NCBI RefSeq assembly: GCF_025024155.1
Contig: NW_026251718.1
Coordinates: 62,001-126,000 of the forward strand
DNA length: 64,000 bases
Origin: Gamsiella multidivaricata
Taxonomy: Eukaryota; Mortierellomycota; Mortierellomycetes; Mortierellales; Mortierellaceae
Direction: 5' to 3'
The notes below the pieces were generated by a model. It had not been told where the DNA came from, did not search any database, and worked only from the letters and a program-made list of their open reading frames with translations. The first letter of the stretch is position 1. Every line of letters begins with the position of its first letter. Position numbers and translations under genes: made by a program. Positions 45,009-55,700 of this stretch are shown piece after piece.

Positions 45009-47944
45009 TCAAAAGTGGAAAGTACGGACGCGCATCATTTCTGGACCATAGACTTTGATGATGTTGGGCAGACAAGCCTTTTCAATCAACCCTGGGGGTC
45101 CGCAGAGCACGCCGATCGCATCCGCTGCATGATCCAGATGATCATGGTTATCAAAGGTCGCATATTCTCGGATCATCCGCTCGTCTATATGGCCCTTACA
45201 CCCCTTCCAGTCTTTGGAAGGTTCGCTAAGCGTCAGGCTATCGAGAACAGTTTAGGTAAACGAGGTGTCAATTCATAAAGAATAAAAAAAAAAAAAAAAA
45301 AGTCGGTTACGCAGCTGTGCCTTTTTTTTTTTCTTTTTCTTTTTCATCTGGAAGGGAAGACGACTTACCATATTTTAATACGACCATTGCTTCCCTTTTC
45401 CAGCTCAGTGAGCTCTTCCCGCAAAAGAATGTCGTTCTCGGTTCGATTGGCGTAAATCAGCCGCACATCAGTCGGATCCGCGGGATCCTGAGCAATCGCT
45501 CGCAACACTTGGTAAATAGGCGTGATACCCGTTCCGCCCGCCATCATGACGATCCGATGGGCTTGTCCAAATAGATAACCATATTGCCAGCGTCCACGAC
45601 CGACGTACGAAAACGAGCCCAATGGGCCCCGAACATCCACTGTCTTCCCGATCTCGAGAGAATCGAGCAATTGTGATAGGTGGCCGCCCTCTGGGAACTT
45701 CTCGTTCGGCTCGTAGATCTTGACAACGAATTCTACGTAGCCCTGGAGATGGTTATCACTGACGGGTGTATACGCACGAACAAAGTGTCGATCGTCCTTG
45801 GCGATGCCACGCAAAACGACATGCTTCCCGACCGGCAGACCAAGTTCGATCTGCTCGTTCGACAGCGCAAACCGAAAGAGGCGTGTGTCGTGCGAAATAC
45901 TCTTCTTCTCAACGAGACGGATGGGTTGCCAGTCAGGCTTTAGAAACATATGAGGACTGGGGTCGTCCGATGACTGGGACGATTTGTGTTCATCAAGCTC
46001 GCCTAAAAGATAATTCCCAAAGAGTTCGTGCGTGAAGACGGAATGGATCTCTTTGAAGACCTTTGTGGCATCGGTACCGGTTGCGCTCAAGATGCTGGCT
46101 GCACCTCCAGGGTGTTCATCGAGAAAGGCTGAACAGTCGTATACTTTGTTATGCACAATCACCCAAGCATCGCTCGGCCCCGTGTGCTTGGCTACCTCTT
46201 GCCTGGTCAGTCGGGCGATACACGGATCCACCAAAACCTTATTGGTGAGCGTCGTCACTTCACTGGGATCGCGCCGAGGAGGCTTCATCCAGCCCTCGGC
46301 GTTTTTATCATCTTTATCGCTGATGACAGTGGGGTGCTGAAATCGCATCAAGACCTCATCATGCGATGATGACGATGCGTCGTTGTTGCCTCCACCTTGA
46401 CTCTGCACAGGCGTCCGTTCAATGTGCGTCTTGATGATGTACCAGGCATTGTGCATCATTCCTGTAAGGTTCCATGTCGTAGCTTGCGGTTGAGTATTGT
46501 TATTGATATCCCAGGCACGACATGTGAGCTCCTTACAGTCGATAAAGTCGCCGATCGGAACATCAAGAGTCCATAGACACCAGCACCAGTAACGGTTCCC
46601 ACCCACTGTCTTCATCTTCTCTTCCGGATGGTCCAGCTGAGCCATGCGCCAGGATTTGCCACCATCCAACGATACCTGGACACGTTTGACCTTGAGACCG
46701 GAACCCGAATAGGCGTAACCGCGAACCGCGTATGTGGCGTCCGTATCGAGATCCAGGCACTCATCATGAGCAGGATGGGTAATGACACTCTGGATATTAT
46801 AATCGTAAATAATGTCGTCTGGGTTGTTCCAGGCATTCAGTGCTTCTGCGGCTACGAAATCGTTGATATTGGGCGGTAGGACATGATTGTCGTGGGAATG
46901 GTAATAGTTATCGGACTATGCGACCACATAAAAAAACGGGGCCAATTAGCCAAGTTAACCAAGACTAGTGAATAGCTCCTCTCCCCCAGAAAAAAAAAAA
47001 AAAAAATGGGCTGCTCCATGGGTTCAAGTCAACGTTACCTCATTCTCGGAAACAATAATGCGACGCAGCCACTTGACAGTTCGACCGCCAATACATCCCG
47101 GTATGATCTAAACATATAAACGGGGCAGGAAGATTCAGTTACAGCTCAAATGGGGGGGGGGGGGGGGGGGGCATTTTCAAGGACTATGCGGCTATAATCA
47201 CTTACCGATCGAAGGGGATATCCATGATCGGGGGGAAGTCGCTCTCCGTTCATCTCGTAGGCCAAGAGAACGTCAAAATATTCGTTCGTCGCACGTTCGA
47301 TGGGGATGCTTGTGCCATAATAATCAGAAGAGAGGTGGTCGGCGCCTTCGAAACAGACATATCGTGCCTGTTTGCCATCAGATGAAGATTTAATTCCGCA
47401 TTTGTGCAGCACATCTGCCAGTCGTACGCCACGCCAAGTGCTGGTTGATATGGCCCCAGAGCCCCAGTGAAAGCCCTTGCCCTTGGAAATCATGTTTTGT
47501 TCCTTTCGGCGATTTCCTGAGCATGCAATTGTAACAGGTAGCTCAATAGAAGGCATTGCAGCAATCTCGTCCATGGATAAAGTCATGGGCGTTTCGACAA
47601 GACTACAGTGCAGTGCAAGAGACAAAAGAAGGCGTTAGACTTGACATCGGTTGGACCCTGTATGGCGGGGCGTATCTATGGAGGGTTCCTTACCCTGATA
47701 TCTCCAGTTTGTGTGTTTTCCAGTCCAGCTTGGGCACTGCGCCATGGTTGCGTACGTAGTGTAGCGATGTTGGGGTGAAGAATCCATGTTCCATGAGCTC
47801 ATGAGTCGTAGGCTCTGCATTGAAGGGGTGGCGGCCTGTAAGACGTATCAAGCGGTGATCGCGGGTGATCCAGTCGTCAGGCGTGTCGCGGTCGCGTTCA
47901 TCGATAGCCGTCGACGACTGAGAAGATGCGCCTGATGGACCCAT
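45009..47944 (-). CDS. niaD: assimilatory nitrate reductase, eukaryotic NAD(P)H type
   Basis: Reduces nitrate to nitrite in the cytosol, first step of nitrate assimilation. Exons 47944-47694, 47602-47206, 47107-47039, 46915-45369 and 45237-45009 total 2493 nt, giving 830 aa. Domain order is complete. The Mo-molybdopterin domain has RHPFNAE, the Mo-ligand Cys in CSGNRRKEQNM near residue 110, and the WRGVRL and PDHGYPLRS segments. The dimerisation domain includes the WCWCLW segment. Cytochrome b5 has HPGG at ~507-510. The FAD domain has RAYTPVS at ~620 and GPLGSF, and the NAD(P)H domain has GGTGITP and CGPPG. The last intron is supported by the tail running to the canonical Phe terminus (TFHF). 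Intron 2 carries a 20-base G run (47152-47171; C on the coding strand). No other nitrate-assimilation gene is in view. Confidence 0.97.
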
Positions 47945-48219
47945 GGCAACAGAAAAGAAAGAGAGGACAAGAGTGAGAGAGAGAGGACGAGACTTTGGTG
48001 CGAAGATTGCAGACGCTTGCGGGCAAGAGAGGATATCGTCGGAAAAAAAAAAGAAAAAAAGCGAAAAGGAGAGAAAGTGGTGTTGCCGACGTCAGATGGG
48101 CCATTGCTTTTTACACACACCCCTAGAGATGTAATGTAGTGTAATCCCCCACATCTGAATACGTTTCATTTGGCGTTTCTTGTCCACGAACTCCACAAGC
48201 TAGGCCCAAATAGTCAAAG

Positions 48220-48304
48220 TTATCAGCCTTGCTCCCACTTCTCTTGGGGCGTCAAAAAAACTTATTTCCGATATTCCGCAAAAGCAAAGGTCGCGAAAGA
48301 TAAT
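48220..48304. promoter_or_regulatory. GATA-factor-type sites upstream of nitrate reductase
   Basis: Two HGATAR matches lie within 360 bp of the nitrate reductase ATG: TTATCA at 48220-48225 (TGATAA on the minus strand) and AGATAA at 48299-48304. Fungal nitrate genes are typically activated by AreA/Nit2-type GATA factors under nitrogen limitation. The sites are short and could be chance. Confidence 0.35.
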
Positions 48305-48355
48305 TATGCAGTGATGTCAGCCTTTATTCAAGTGTGTTTTAAACCAGGGGGGGTA

Positions 48356-48883
48356 TCAGTGGTCCAGGACATGGAAGTCTTCTTGGGCAAAGGCCGGTGT
48401 AACAACGCAGCTGACGAGAGTCTCGCCACCGACGCTTTGGGCAGCTTGCCACACCCCGCCCGGTACAATGGCCTGTGGTACTTCGCCATCCTCCAGTGAC
48501 GGACCAAGACGGATTATGGATGGGTTGATGTCAGGCTGCTCATTGCTGCCACCGAGGAGTAGCTCCAAAGGATCGCCGCGATGCCAGAGCCAGAGCTCGT
48601 CGGAGCGTACAATGTGCCATTTTGACTTCTCGTTGGGCGCGAGGACAAAGTAGATGGCGCTGGCTGTTGCCCGCGTACCCGAGTACCCCTTTGGATGGAG
48701 TTTTTGTGAGGCGGTCCAGGTTTCGCGGAACCAGCCACCCTCTGGGTGTGGAGCTAGGTTGAGGGTAACGGCTAGAGGAGGCGGGTCCTGGGTCTGGTCC
48801 ACCTTGTGAGGGTGGTCTCGATGGCAGGGGTGCCCGTCGGGGGAACTGGCGCTGTGGTCGTCGGTGGCGCTACTATCAGACAT
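48356..48883 (-). CDS. DUF985 (cupin_5) family protein
   Basis: A single-exon frame of 175 aa. After a ~35-residue polar N-terminus, the cupin pattern of the DUF985 family is present: LAPHPEGGWFRETW, AIYFVLAPNEKSKWHIVRSDELW (metal-binding His/Glu region), AIVPGGVWQAA and LVSCVVTPAFAQEDF at the C-terminus. The biochemical function of the family is not well established. It lies upstream of, and in the same direction as, nitrate reductase, 411 bp away, with no sign of shared regulation. Confidence 0.88.
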   Translation of the reverse strand: MSDSSATDDHSASSPDGHPCHRDHPHKVDQTQDPPPLAVTLNLAPHPEGGWFRETWTASQKLHPKGYSGTRATASAIYFVLAPNEKSKWHIVRSDELWLWHRGDPLELLLGGSNEQPDINPSIIRLGPSLEDGEVPQAIVPGGVWQAAQSVGGETLVSCVVTPAFAQEDFHVLDH

Positions 48884-49535
48884 GGTGAAGACGATGAATA
48901 GGGGTGAAAGCGAGGGAGCGACATTTGTGCAATGTTAAAAACTAGTGACAGCCAAGTATCGGGTTCATAGCATTACATCATACCAGGTTCATGCTCCAAA
49001 TTCCCATCCCACTCGTCGTTTCAGACGAGCTCTTCCTAAGGAGACGAGTGAAAAGTGTGCAGGCTACCCAACGCCAACGCGCTGAGCCTGTCTATGCTGG
49101 CCGATACCGGAAAAGAAGGAAGCGTTGCGTCGGATGTCAGTGGCCTTGACTCAAACCGACAACGTCCCCTAGCATCGTTATGGCCAATGCCTCCATCCAC
49201 GGGCGTGCCAAGACGAGGCCAATCTGTTCATAAAATGCGGACGCATCTGTCTCCATTTACACCCCATGTCAACGCTCCTGGCTCTGTCCTTATCAGCGTG
49301 AAGACGTGCTTGAGTTTCACGAAATAGGTCATATCAAATTACGAAGGCATCGATCGGCCTTGATCGTTCTTTGGGTCACACACACAACGCCCACATCTTG
49401 TATCATGATAATGGTACCGAGGGGTCTTGGTGCTGCGCCCAACGAGTCTTTTGCAATTAGCCACACTTCCTTACCTTATACACGCATGCTCCATTCCTAT
49501 GCACTATCTTCTGTTTCAAAACCACCTGCATAACT

Positions 49536-49719
49536 CTACGCCTCCTCCTCCTCCATGCCAAAAGCGCGCCTGAGCCGCTGACGATAAGTACAAGCACTCA
49601 TTCTAGCGGTCTCTTCAAGTAAGATGTGACGGCATACTGTCCCCATTACAACCCCCATTCCATGTAGCAGAAACAAGACTAACGTGAAGAGCAACAAGGG
49701 CTAGGCACTTTGTCCTCAT
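49536..49719 (-). CDS. possible 36-41-residue spliced microprotein
   Basis: Exon 2 (49610-49536) reads TARMSACTYRQRLRRAF and ends in an acidic tail with a stop. Donor GTTAGT at 49683 allows two in-frame joins. The ATG at 49719 (MRTKCLALVALH) joins the acceptor ending at 49611. An ATG at about 49731 in another frame (MSEDHEDKVPSPC) joins an acceptor two bases upstream. Both give a short basic helix with Cys residues and an acidic end. No family recognised; it could equally be noise. Confidence 0.2.
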
Positions 49720-49997
49720 GATCCTCAGACATCCAAATAACAGCGTCGACGATGTTTTAGGGCTACGGACCAGGCGGGTAGCCGCAGTTTAATATGGTCA
49801 TTCATTGTGAAAAGTGTTCTCCTTGAGTACTTCAGAGGAGGCACTTGGGGGGTGCTGGAGCTACTTCAGGTACCACGTGAACCGACCGAGGAACCTATCT
49901 GTCCTTAGCAGAGAGTGTCATGGTTAGACTCGTCGATATGTAGAGTTGCGGAAAACGCGTTAAAAAAAAAAAAAAAAAAGGGTTGCGCCTTCTATCA

Positions 49998-50281
49998 TTG
50001 TCCTATTTGACATCTCTGTCCAGAGTTCCCTGGAGGCACTCCAGATGGACTCCCTGCAGGATCAATCAATCGCCTTTCTTGTCCGGTCTATTGCGTCTCA
50101 CGTTCGGACCATTACGCACCTTCAACAACTCCCTCGATTCGGTCGATGCTACCCCTCCCTGTCGCTTAAGCAGCGCTCTTGTTTCGATCGAGGCTGCTTT
50201 TCTCCTCCTCAAGCAACCGTCTCATTTTGGCCGAGTTTGATTGCAGAATTCTATGACTGGCTATTAGCCCAGTTCCAGTGA
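49998..50281 (+). pseudogene. possible gene fragment truncated near the pogo insertion
   Basis: A frame with protein-like helical character (MDSLQDQSIAFLVRSIASHV from the ATG at 50045) continues a stop-free stretch from just after the A18 tract and ends at 50281, 32 bp before the transposon. No family is recognised and there is no clear start for the upstream part. Confidence 0.2.
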
Positions 50282-50312
50282 TAAGGACCTGCGAATTTAA
50301 AGCGGACACCTA

Positions 50313-50403
50313 CAGTCCTTTTTGTGAAGTAGCCGAACTTTCATAGTAAAAGTTGGGCTATTTCGACTGAATTGAAATATATACACGAGGCTATTCATTT
50401 TTT
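50313..50403 (+). repeat. left terminal inverted repeat of pogo-type element
   Basis: Reverse-complement match to 52450-52540 over 91 bases with a single G/A difference at 50329. Confidence 0.92.
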
Positions 50404-50432
50404 GCAAGGATTTAAGGGATCACATGATGAGT

Positions 50433-52317
50433 TTATTTCTGGTAAGATTTACGGATCAAGTACCGTGCTGTTTTTCGGTAGCTCGCGTTCTCATCTCCAA
50501 GCAACTCAACCACCATCGTCGCCAAATCCGATTCATGCCTGAACTTGAACGATTCGACAGCCTCTGCCTCGACGGAAGAACTCCTCTCTCGCAGGCCGCA
50601 CCTCTTGGCGATCTTGTTGCGCACTTTCTGCCTAATCTCCTCTGCTATATCTTGTGTGTCCTTTTGGTCCTTATCGAGGGAGAAGTGAATCCTGTCCCCG
50701 TCCATAACTGAAGCAATCAATCGTACATAATGCCCCTGGATTTGACTTGTATCCGTGTCCACCACGGGCGGATACAGTGGTGTTTGCTCCTCCACATCTA
50801 TTGCTTCCTGCTCTAGCTTGTCATTTTGCGCCTTTGAGAGGACCCCCGCTTTGCAAAAACAATGCCTCACAGTTGCGGCCTTGATATGCGACCACACGTA
50901 CGGAATAAGTGACCATGCCTCGCCGTTAGTAATCTTCTCTCCGATGGCGTACTCCTTTGTGATTGCTTTGTTGCTGAGCATCTCGAGGTATTGTCGTTTG
51001 AATACACTGATTATGCCTTGGTCCAAAGGTTGGGTAACGGATGTTGAATTGGGTGGCAGGCGCTCGATCTGAAGATGTCTCCATGTCTCTCCTGCAAGTG
51101 GATCGTTGCCACTAGAGTTGCCGCGTCTAGGGTTGCCGTGTGCTCCACATGAGTCGATAAGTAGAAGTCTCCTATTGGTAAGGCTGTCATCTAGAGCGTG
51201 AAGCCATGCTTTGAAAAGATCCATGGTCATGTATCCATTTCCATGTCTTATTGAGGTAATAGGGAGCTCAGGGCATGGCTGGATACGTCGAGCAAGATGC
51301 GCGCCTAAAATAATAAGCAAAGGGATGGGATAATTAGTTTCTAATTTATTTTTTTCTCTTAGAATAATAATGCGGCACGTTCGAGCACCTACCTATGACT
51401 AGCGGTCTCAAAGTCACTATCGTTGCTGCTCGGGCAAGCGAAGATCCAGTGGCGTTGACACAGAAGAGAATCGACACTCGATTCCCGGCTCCCCGCTCTT
51501 GTTTGACACCGCTCGTAAGCTCCTCCGTAGTGAACGAGTGAGTGGAGAACTCCCTAAGGTACATGCCAGTCTCATCGCAGTTGTAGATGTCGTCGGGCTC
51601 GAAGTCAGAGCATATCTTGCAGATTTCGTCCATCCTTCCCGCAATCGCGTCTTTGTCGACAGATCCCGCTTCTCCTTTGAGGCTGCAGTAGGCGACACTA
51701 TACTCCTGCGTCATTCTCGAGCGCCACGCTGCCGTAAACGAGACTGTTCGACCGAGAGGAATATCATCGGGTTCACAAATGTCGTCCATGAGAATGTGAA
51801 AAATGGAGTTGGCTGCAGCCTGGAGTTGACGGCCACTGACAATGCCGTTGCTCTTTCGAGCCTCCAACAACCACTCATAGACAGTCTTGTCCAAGATGTT
51901 TTGTACCAAGTCGACTGGATTGCTGGATAGCGTACATTTGTCGCCTCGACCATGCGCCACATCAAACTGGATTTTGTCGAAATCCATGTTCCATTTTGCG
52001 ATCGACTTTCCTGGGATTGGCAGCCCCACAGACCTATGAAAATTGTTTGCTGTAACTCTCTTCTGGGGTTTATCGACGTTGATAGTTTCCTTGAGGTAAC
52101 GAAAGATCTCAACCAGCTCCATCCGATGCCTCAAAGTGTATCCTTCGCCCCTATGGAGTTTTGAATAGGTAGGTTGTGGAGGTTGTTGAGGATGTTGGGG
52201 TTGCTGAGGTTGGTTTGCGATGGATTTGTTGGTTCGAGCCCGTGCTGCAGCCAACAGCGCATGATACTGCAGCGCACGCGCTTCATCCGTTTGTGTGGAG
52301 GCCCCGTTATGGAGCAA
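50433..52317 (-). CDS. pogo/Tigger-like transposase
   Basis: Two exons, 52317 (or further upstream) to 51393 and 51304-50433, join as ...LVIG|AHLARR. The N-terminal part has a Gln/Pro-rich spacer, then a psq/CENP-B-like helix-turn-helix (MELVEIFRYL ... GKSIAKW). The catalytic core shows CDETGMY, LLLIDSCGAH and LPPNSTSVTQPLDQGI, giving Asp residues at all three positions (DDD as in pogo). The C-terminus is acidic and coiled. No ATG opens the N-terminal frame: it is stop-free back to ~52436, and the first in-frame ATG is at MELVEIF. Either a 5' intron or a start in another frame is missing from my model, or the copy is damaged there. Confidence 0.85.
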
Positions 52318-52449
52318 GGCCTCGCGAACGAGTGGGATGTCGTTTGTTTTTTGGCATATGGGAAAAAAGTGAGAGTGAGAATGACACGCATTTTTGATGT
52401 AGTCATGAGCGTAAAGATTGCAGGGAAATAATGTATTTCAGCCATCACA

Positions 52450-52540
52450 AAAAAATGAATAGCCTCGTGTATATATTTCAATTCAGTCGAAATAGCCCAA
52501 CTTTTACTATGAAAGTTCGGCTATTTCACAAAAAGGACTG
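52450..52540 (-). repeat. right terminal inverted repeat of pogo-type element
   Basis: Partner of 50313-50403. Confidence 0.92.
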
Positions 52541-52709
52541 TAGGATGCTTTACACCCTATCGATCTGAGGTGAACAATTCTGTTTATTCAACGCACATTG
52601 CTTTTGAGAGGAGCGTATATGTACAATTGCAAGGGGGAAAAAAAAAAATGAAAATGAAAAAGAAAAAGACAAATAGAAAAAAATGGGAATAAAAACAGAA
52701 AACAAAGTA

Positions 52710-55700
52710 CTACACAATGATCTTCAACCCAGGCCGTTGTTGCGCCAATGCCCACTCCTTGCCCTTCTTAAGTGCATCCATCTTTCTTGCCAGCTCGCCC
52801 GACTGAGTGGGGTTGGGAAGCGATTCCCAAGATTTCGTCGATCCACCAATGACGTTCGTGTTCTCCGCCGTATCCGACTGCTCCTGCGCCTCTGCTTGGG
52901 GCGCTGATTGAAGTGCAGGCGACATTGAAACATCCTCCCCAGGACCAGCCTGATCGCCAGAAACCAAAGTCTGCTCTGGGACGGGTGCACTCAAATCGCC
53001 TGTGCCGATACCGGAGCAACTGCTAATGTTCAATTTCGTCATATTGGCACAGCCATTCAAAACCTCTCGTACTCCGCGCTCCGTCACTCGCACACATCCA
53101 CGAATTTCGAGTTCACGAAGAGAATGTCTACCGGGCTCAAGGGCATCGAACCGAGCCAGCTGGTACAAACTCGCATCCGAGACAGCCGATCCGCAAAATG
53201 ACAGGTCCAACTTCTTCAAAAATGAACAGCTTCCACACATCGCCTCGACCGCCACGTCCGTGAGTGCACAGCAGAATGAGAGCGAAACGACCTCGATGCG
53301 TGGCATGTTTGGTGCAAGCGCTATAATGGCATCGTCTGTCAGGAAGGTACAGTCCGAGAGGTGCAGCTCACGCAGTTGTGGGAAACAGGGCTCCACCAGA
53401 GGATTGTATCCTTCATGAGTTGGGATCTCGACGTCATTGCCATGGCCGTTGGTCATGATGTCCTCATGAACGGCCCCTTTGCTCTCCAGATCCAGGGACA
53501 TGAACGCCTCAGATGTAATGGTGGTGCAGCGTTGAAGGTTCAGGTACTCGAGTTGCTTGGAGCCATACAGCGACAGATGAATGAAACTCCTGTCCGTCAG
53601 GTTCTTGCAGTAGGATAGATTCAGGCGCGCGAGCAGTGGGCAACCCTTCGGTCCAGGTGCAGCTGCTTGTGAAGCTGTGGTGGCGGGCTGTTTCGATGGT
53701 AATTCGGCAGTGTGGTTGGGGGGCTCAATATCCATTGTCGTCTGTGTCTCCTGCGCAGATTCCGTTTCGATCGATGGTCGATGCTTCAATTGAACCTGGG
53801 CCTCATCCATGGATGTGTCAGCAGATAAAGGGTCCTGTTCAACCATGTCCTTCAGTTCGGGATGTGCTACAGCCTGAGGCCCAAGAACAGCATCAACGAG
53901 TCCCTCCTTCGGGAGAACATTGGCGACTGTCATTGCTTCTTTGGGATAAAGCCCAAAAATGGTCTCGTCTCCAAGTTTTCTGCAGTTCGAGAAGTCGATC
54001 GACCGAAGTTGTGAGCAATGCACACCTAATAAGCGAAAGCCAGCATCTGTGACATTCCAGCAGCTGTGGAGATCCAGATCCTGTACTGCCGGCATATGGG
54101 TTGCCAGCATAGCAAGGCCCTTGTCCGATATCAAGAAGCAGTCGCGAAGGGAGATTCGAGTGGTGCGTGTGGGGTTTCGGCTCAAAATTGTGTCGCAAAG
54201 TTCCTTCAGCAGTGTATCCGTGACAATCTTTTTGTGCTTGGACAGGTCGACGTCCCGCAGGATGCTATTGTGCTCGAGAATCAGCTTGTTCCAGCTCTTG
54301 CAGACGCTCCTGACCCTCAAGAGGCGGTTTAGCGGAAGTCCGTTCAAAATCTGGATGACAATGGACTCATCAAGGTCCTGGAACGTCGCCGGTCCAGTCA
54401 GTTTTTTGATAGGTGACTTGTTGACGAAGGGGATGCGCGACGAACGCTTCGCCTGTGCTGATTTCTCGGCAGCATCCTTCTTTTGAGTATCGTCTGTTGC
54501 TGCGGTTGGCAGGAGTGAGGTGGCCATGGCACTGGCTGTTGCTGGGGCATGTGTCGTACTGATGGATGCCTTGGCTTCGGCGGACTCTGCAAGTTTCAAA
54601 AGGTCCTGTTGCGTCCACACAGCCACACTGGCACGGCGTCTCTTTGGATTGCTCTGTTGAAGTCCCCTGATTGTTGGGTTGCGACTCGTGGGCGGTTCTT
54701 GTTGATTCTCCAGAGTGGGTGCGGTGCCCATGTCCTGATCGAAGAACGACTCTTTTGAGACTGGCTGAGATTCCTGTGCATGCGCTGGTGCTAATGCGTG
54801 TTCATTGAATGGGCCTCCTTCCAGATCTGTTGGAGGCGATGTCGTCGCAGGTGGCGAGGCTGTGATACGATTCCCCAGAAGGTATTCGTCCATGGGAGCC
54901 ATTGGAAGCACGCTGATAGCTATAAGGTACGTTATACAGAGAATGGCCGTTAATAAAACGATGGCGTTTTTGTTTTGGGTCTCCAAACCAGCTGCGATTG
55001 AACCTTCCGATGAATAAAGCCCGTCTTACCTGCAGGATGGCCGGCTTCGATTGGATGGATCGACATAGGTGACAGCTTAGGTGACAGTCTGGGAGGAGAG
55101 CCCTGCTGGTCCGTGCCTTGCATTGCTGATACAGCTGCGACATTGCCCTCTTTGCTCTGCAAAATAGGGACTGACAGTCTCCGGGGCACATTCAGCGATT
55201 CGTAGTTCAGCTCAGCCTCCATACCCTGGAGCGACTCATCGTCATCCGTCGCTTGCTCACGCTTCTGCTGGCTGTTTTTGATTAACCAGTTTTGGTACAG
55301 GCGATGGCCTTCTGCCGTGATGGTCTCGGCCGCACCGGGGACGGCCTCAAAGACAGCCTCCAGATTGTCCTTCGTCAGCACAAAAACCTCAACCTGCGAG
55401 ACAGCCTTGACATTCGCAATGCGAGGCACATCCAGTAGCACTGCGATCTCCCCAAAGAACTGTCCGTCATGGAATCGTGCTAGTACCCGCAGGTTGTCGT
55501 CCGACAGGATCTCGACCACTCCTGAGGCGATAAAGAACATTTCCCGACCGATCTCCCCACGGCGGATGATAGACTCGCCCAGGTTGTACGTTCGTGGCTC
55601 GACCTTCAGCGAGAGTAAGTGGATCACTTCTGTGGAGCAACTTTGAAATAGTGGCACCTACGGCATGCAGGGTCACACGAGGTAAAACAGAAGTCAGCCA

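Larger units (their letters stand above)
48884..50312. other. 1.4-kb region with two doubtful small coding candidates
   Basis: Between the DUF985 gene and the pogo element. 48884-49530 shows nothing supportable. 49536-49719 and 49998-50281 hold the candidates listed separately. An A18 tract lies near 49962-49979. Confidence 0.4.
50313..52540 (-). mobile_element. pogo/Tigger-type (Tc1-mariner superfamily) DNA transposon
   Basis: 2228 bp bounded by CAGTCC...GGACTG termini and flanked by TA on both sides (50311-50312 and 52541-52542), the target duplication of this superfamily. The terminal inverted repeats are about 91 bp with one mismatch. A transposase with a DDE_1-type catalytic core fills the interior on the minus strand. 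The near-identical ends indicate a recent insertion. Confidence 0.93.
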
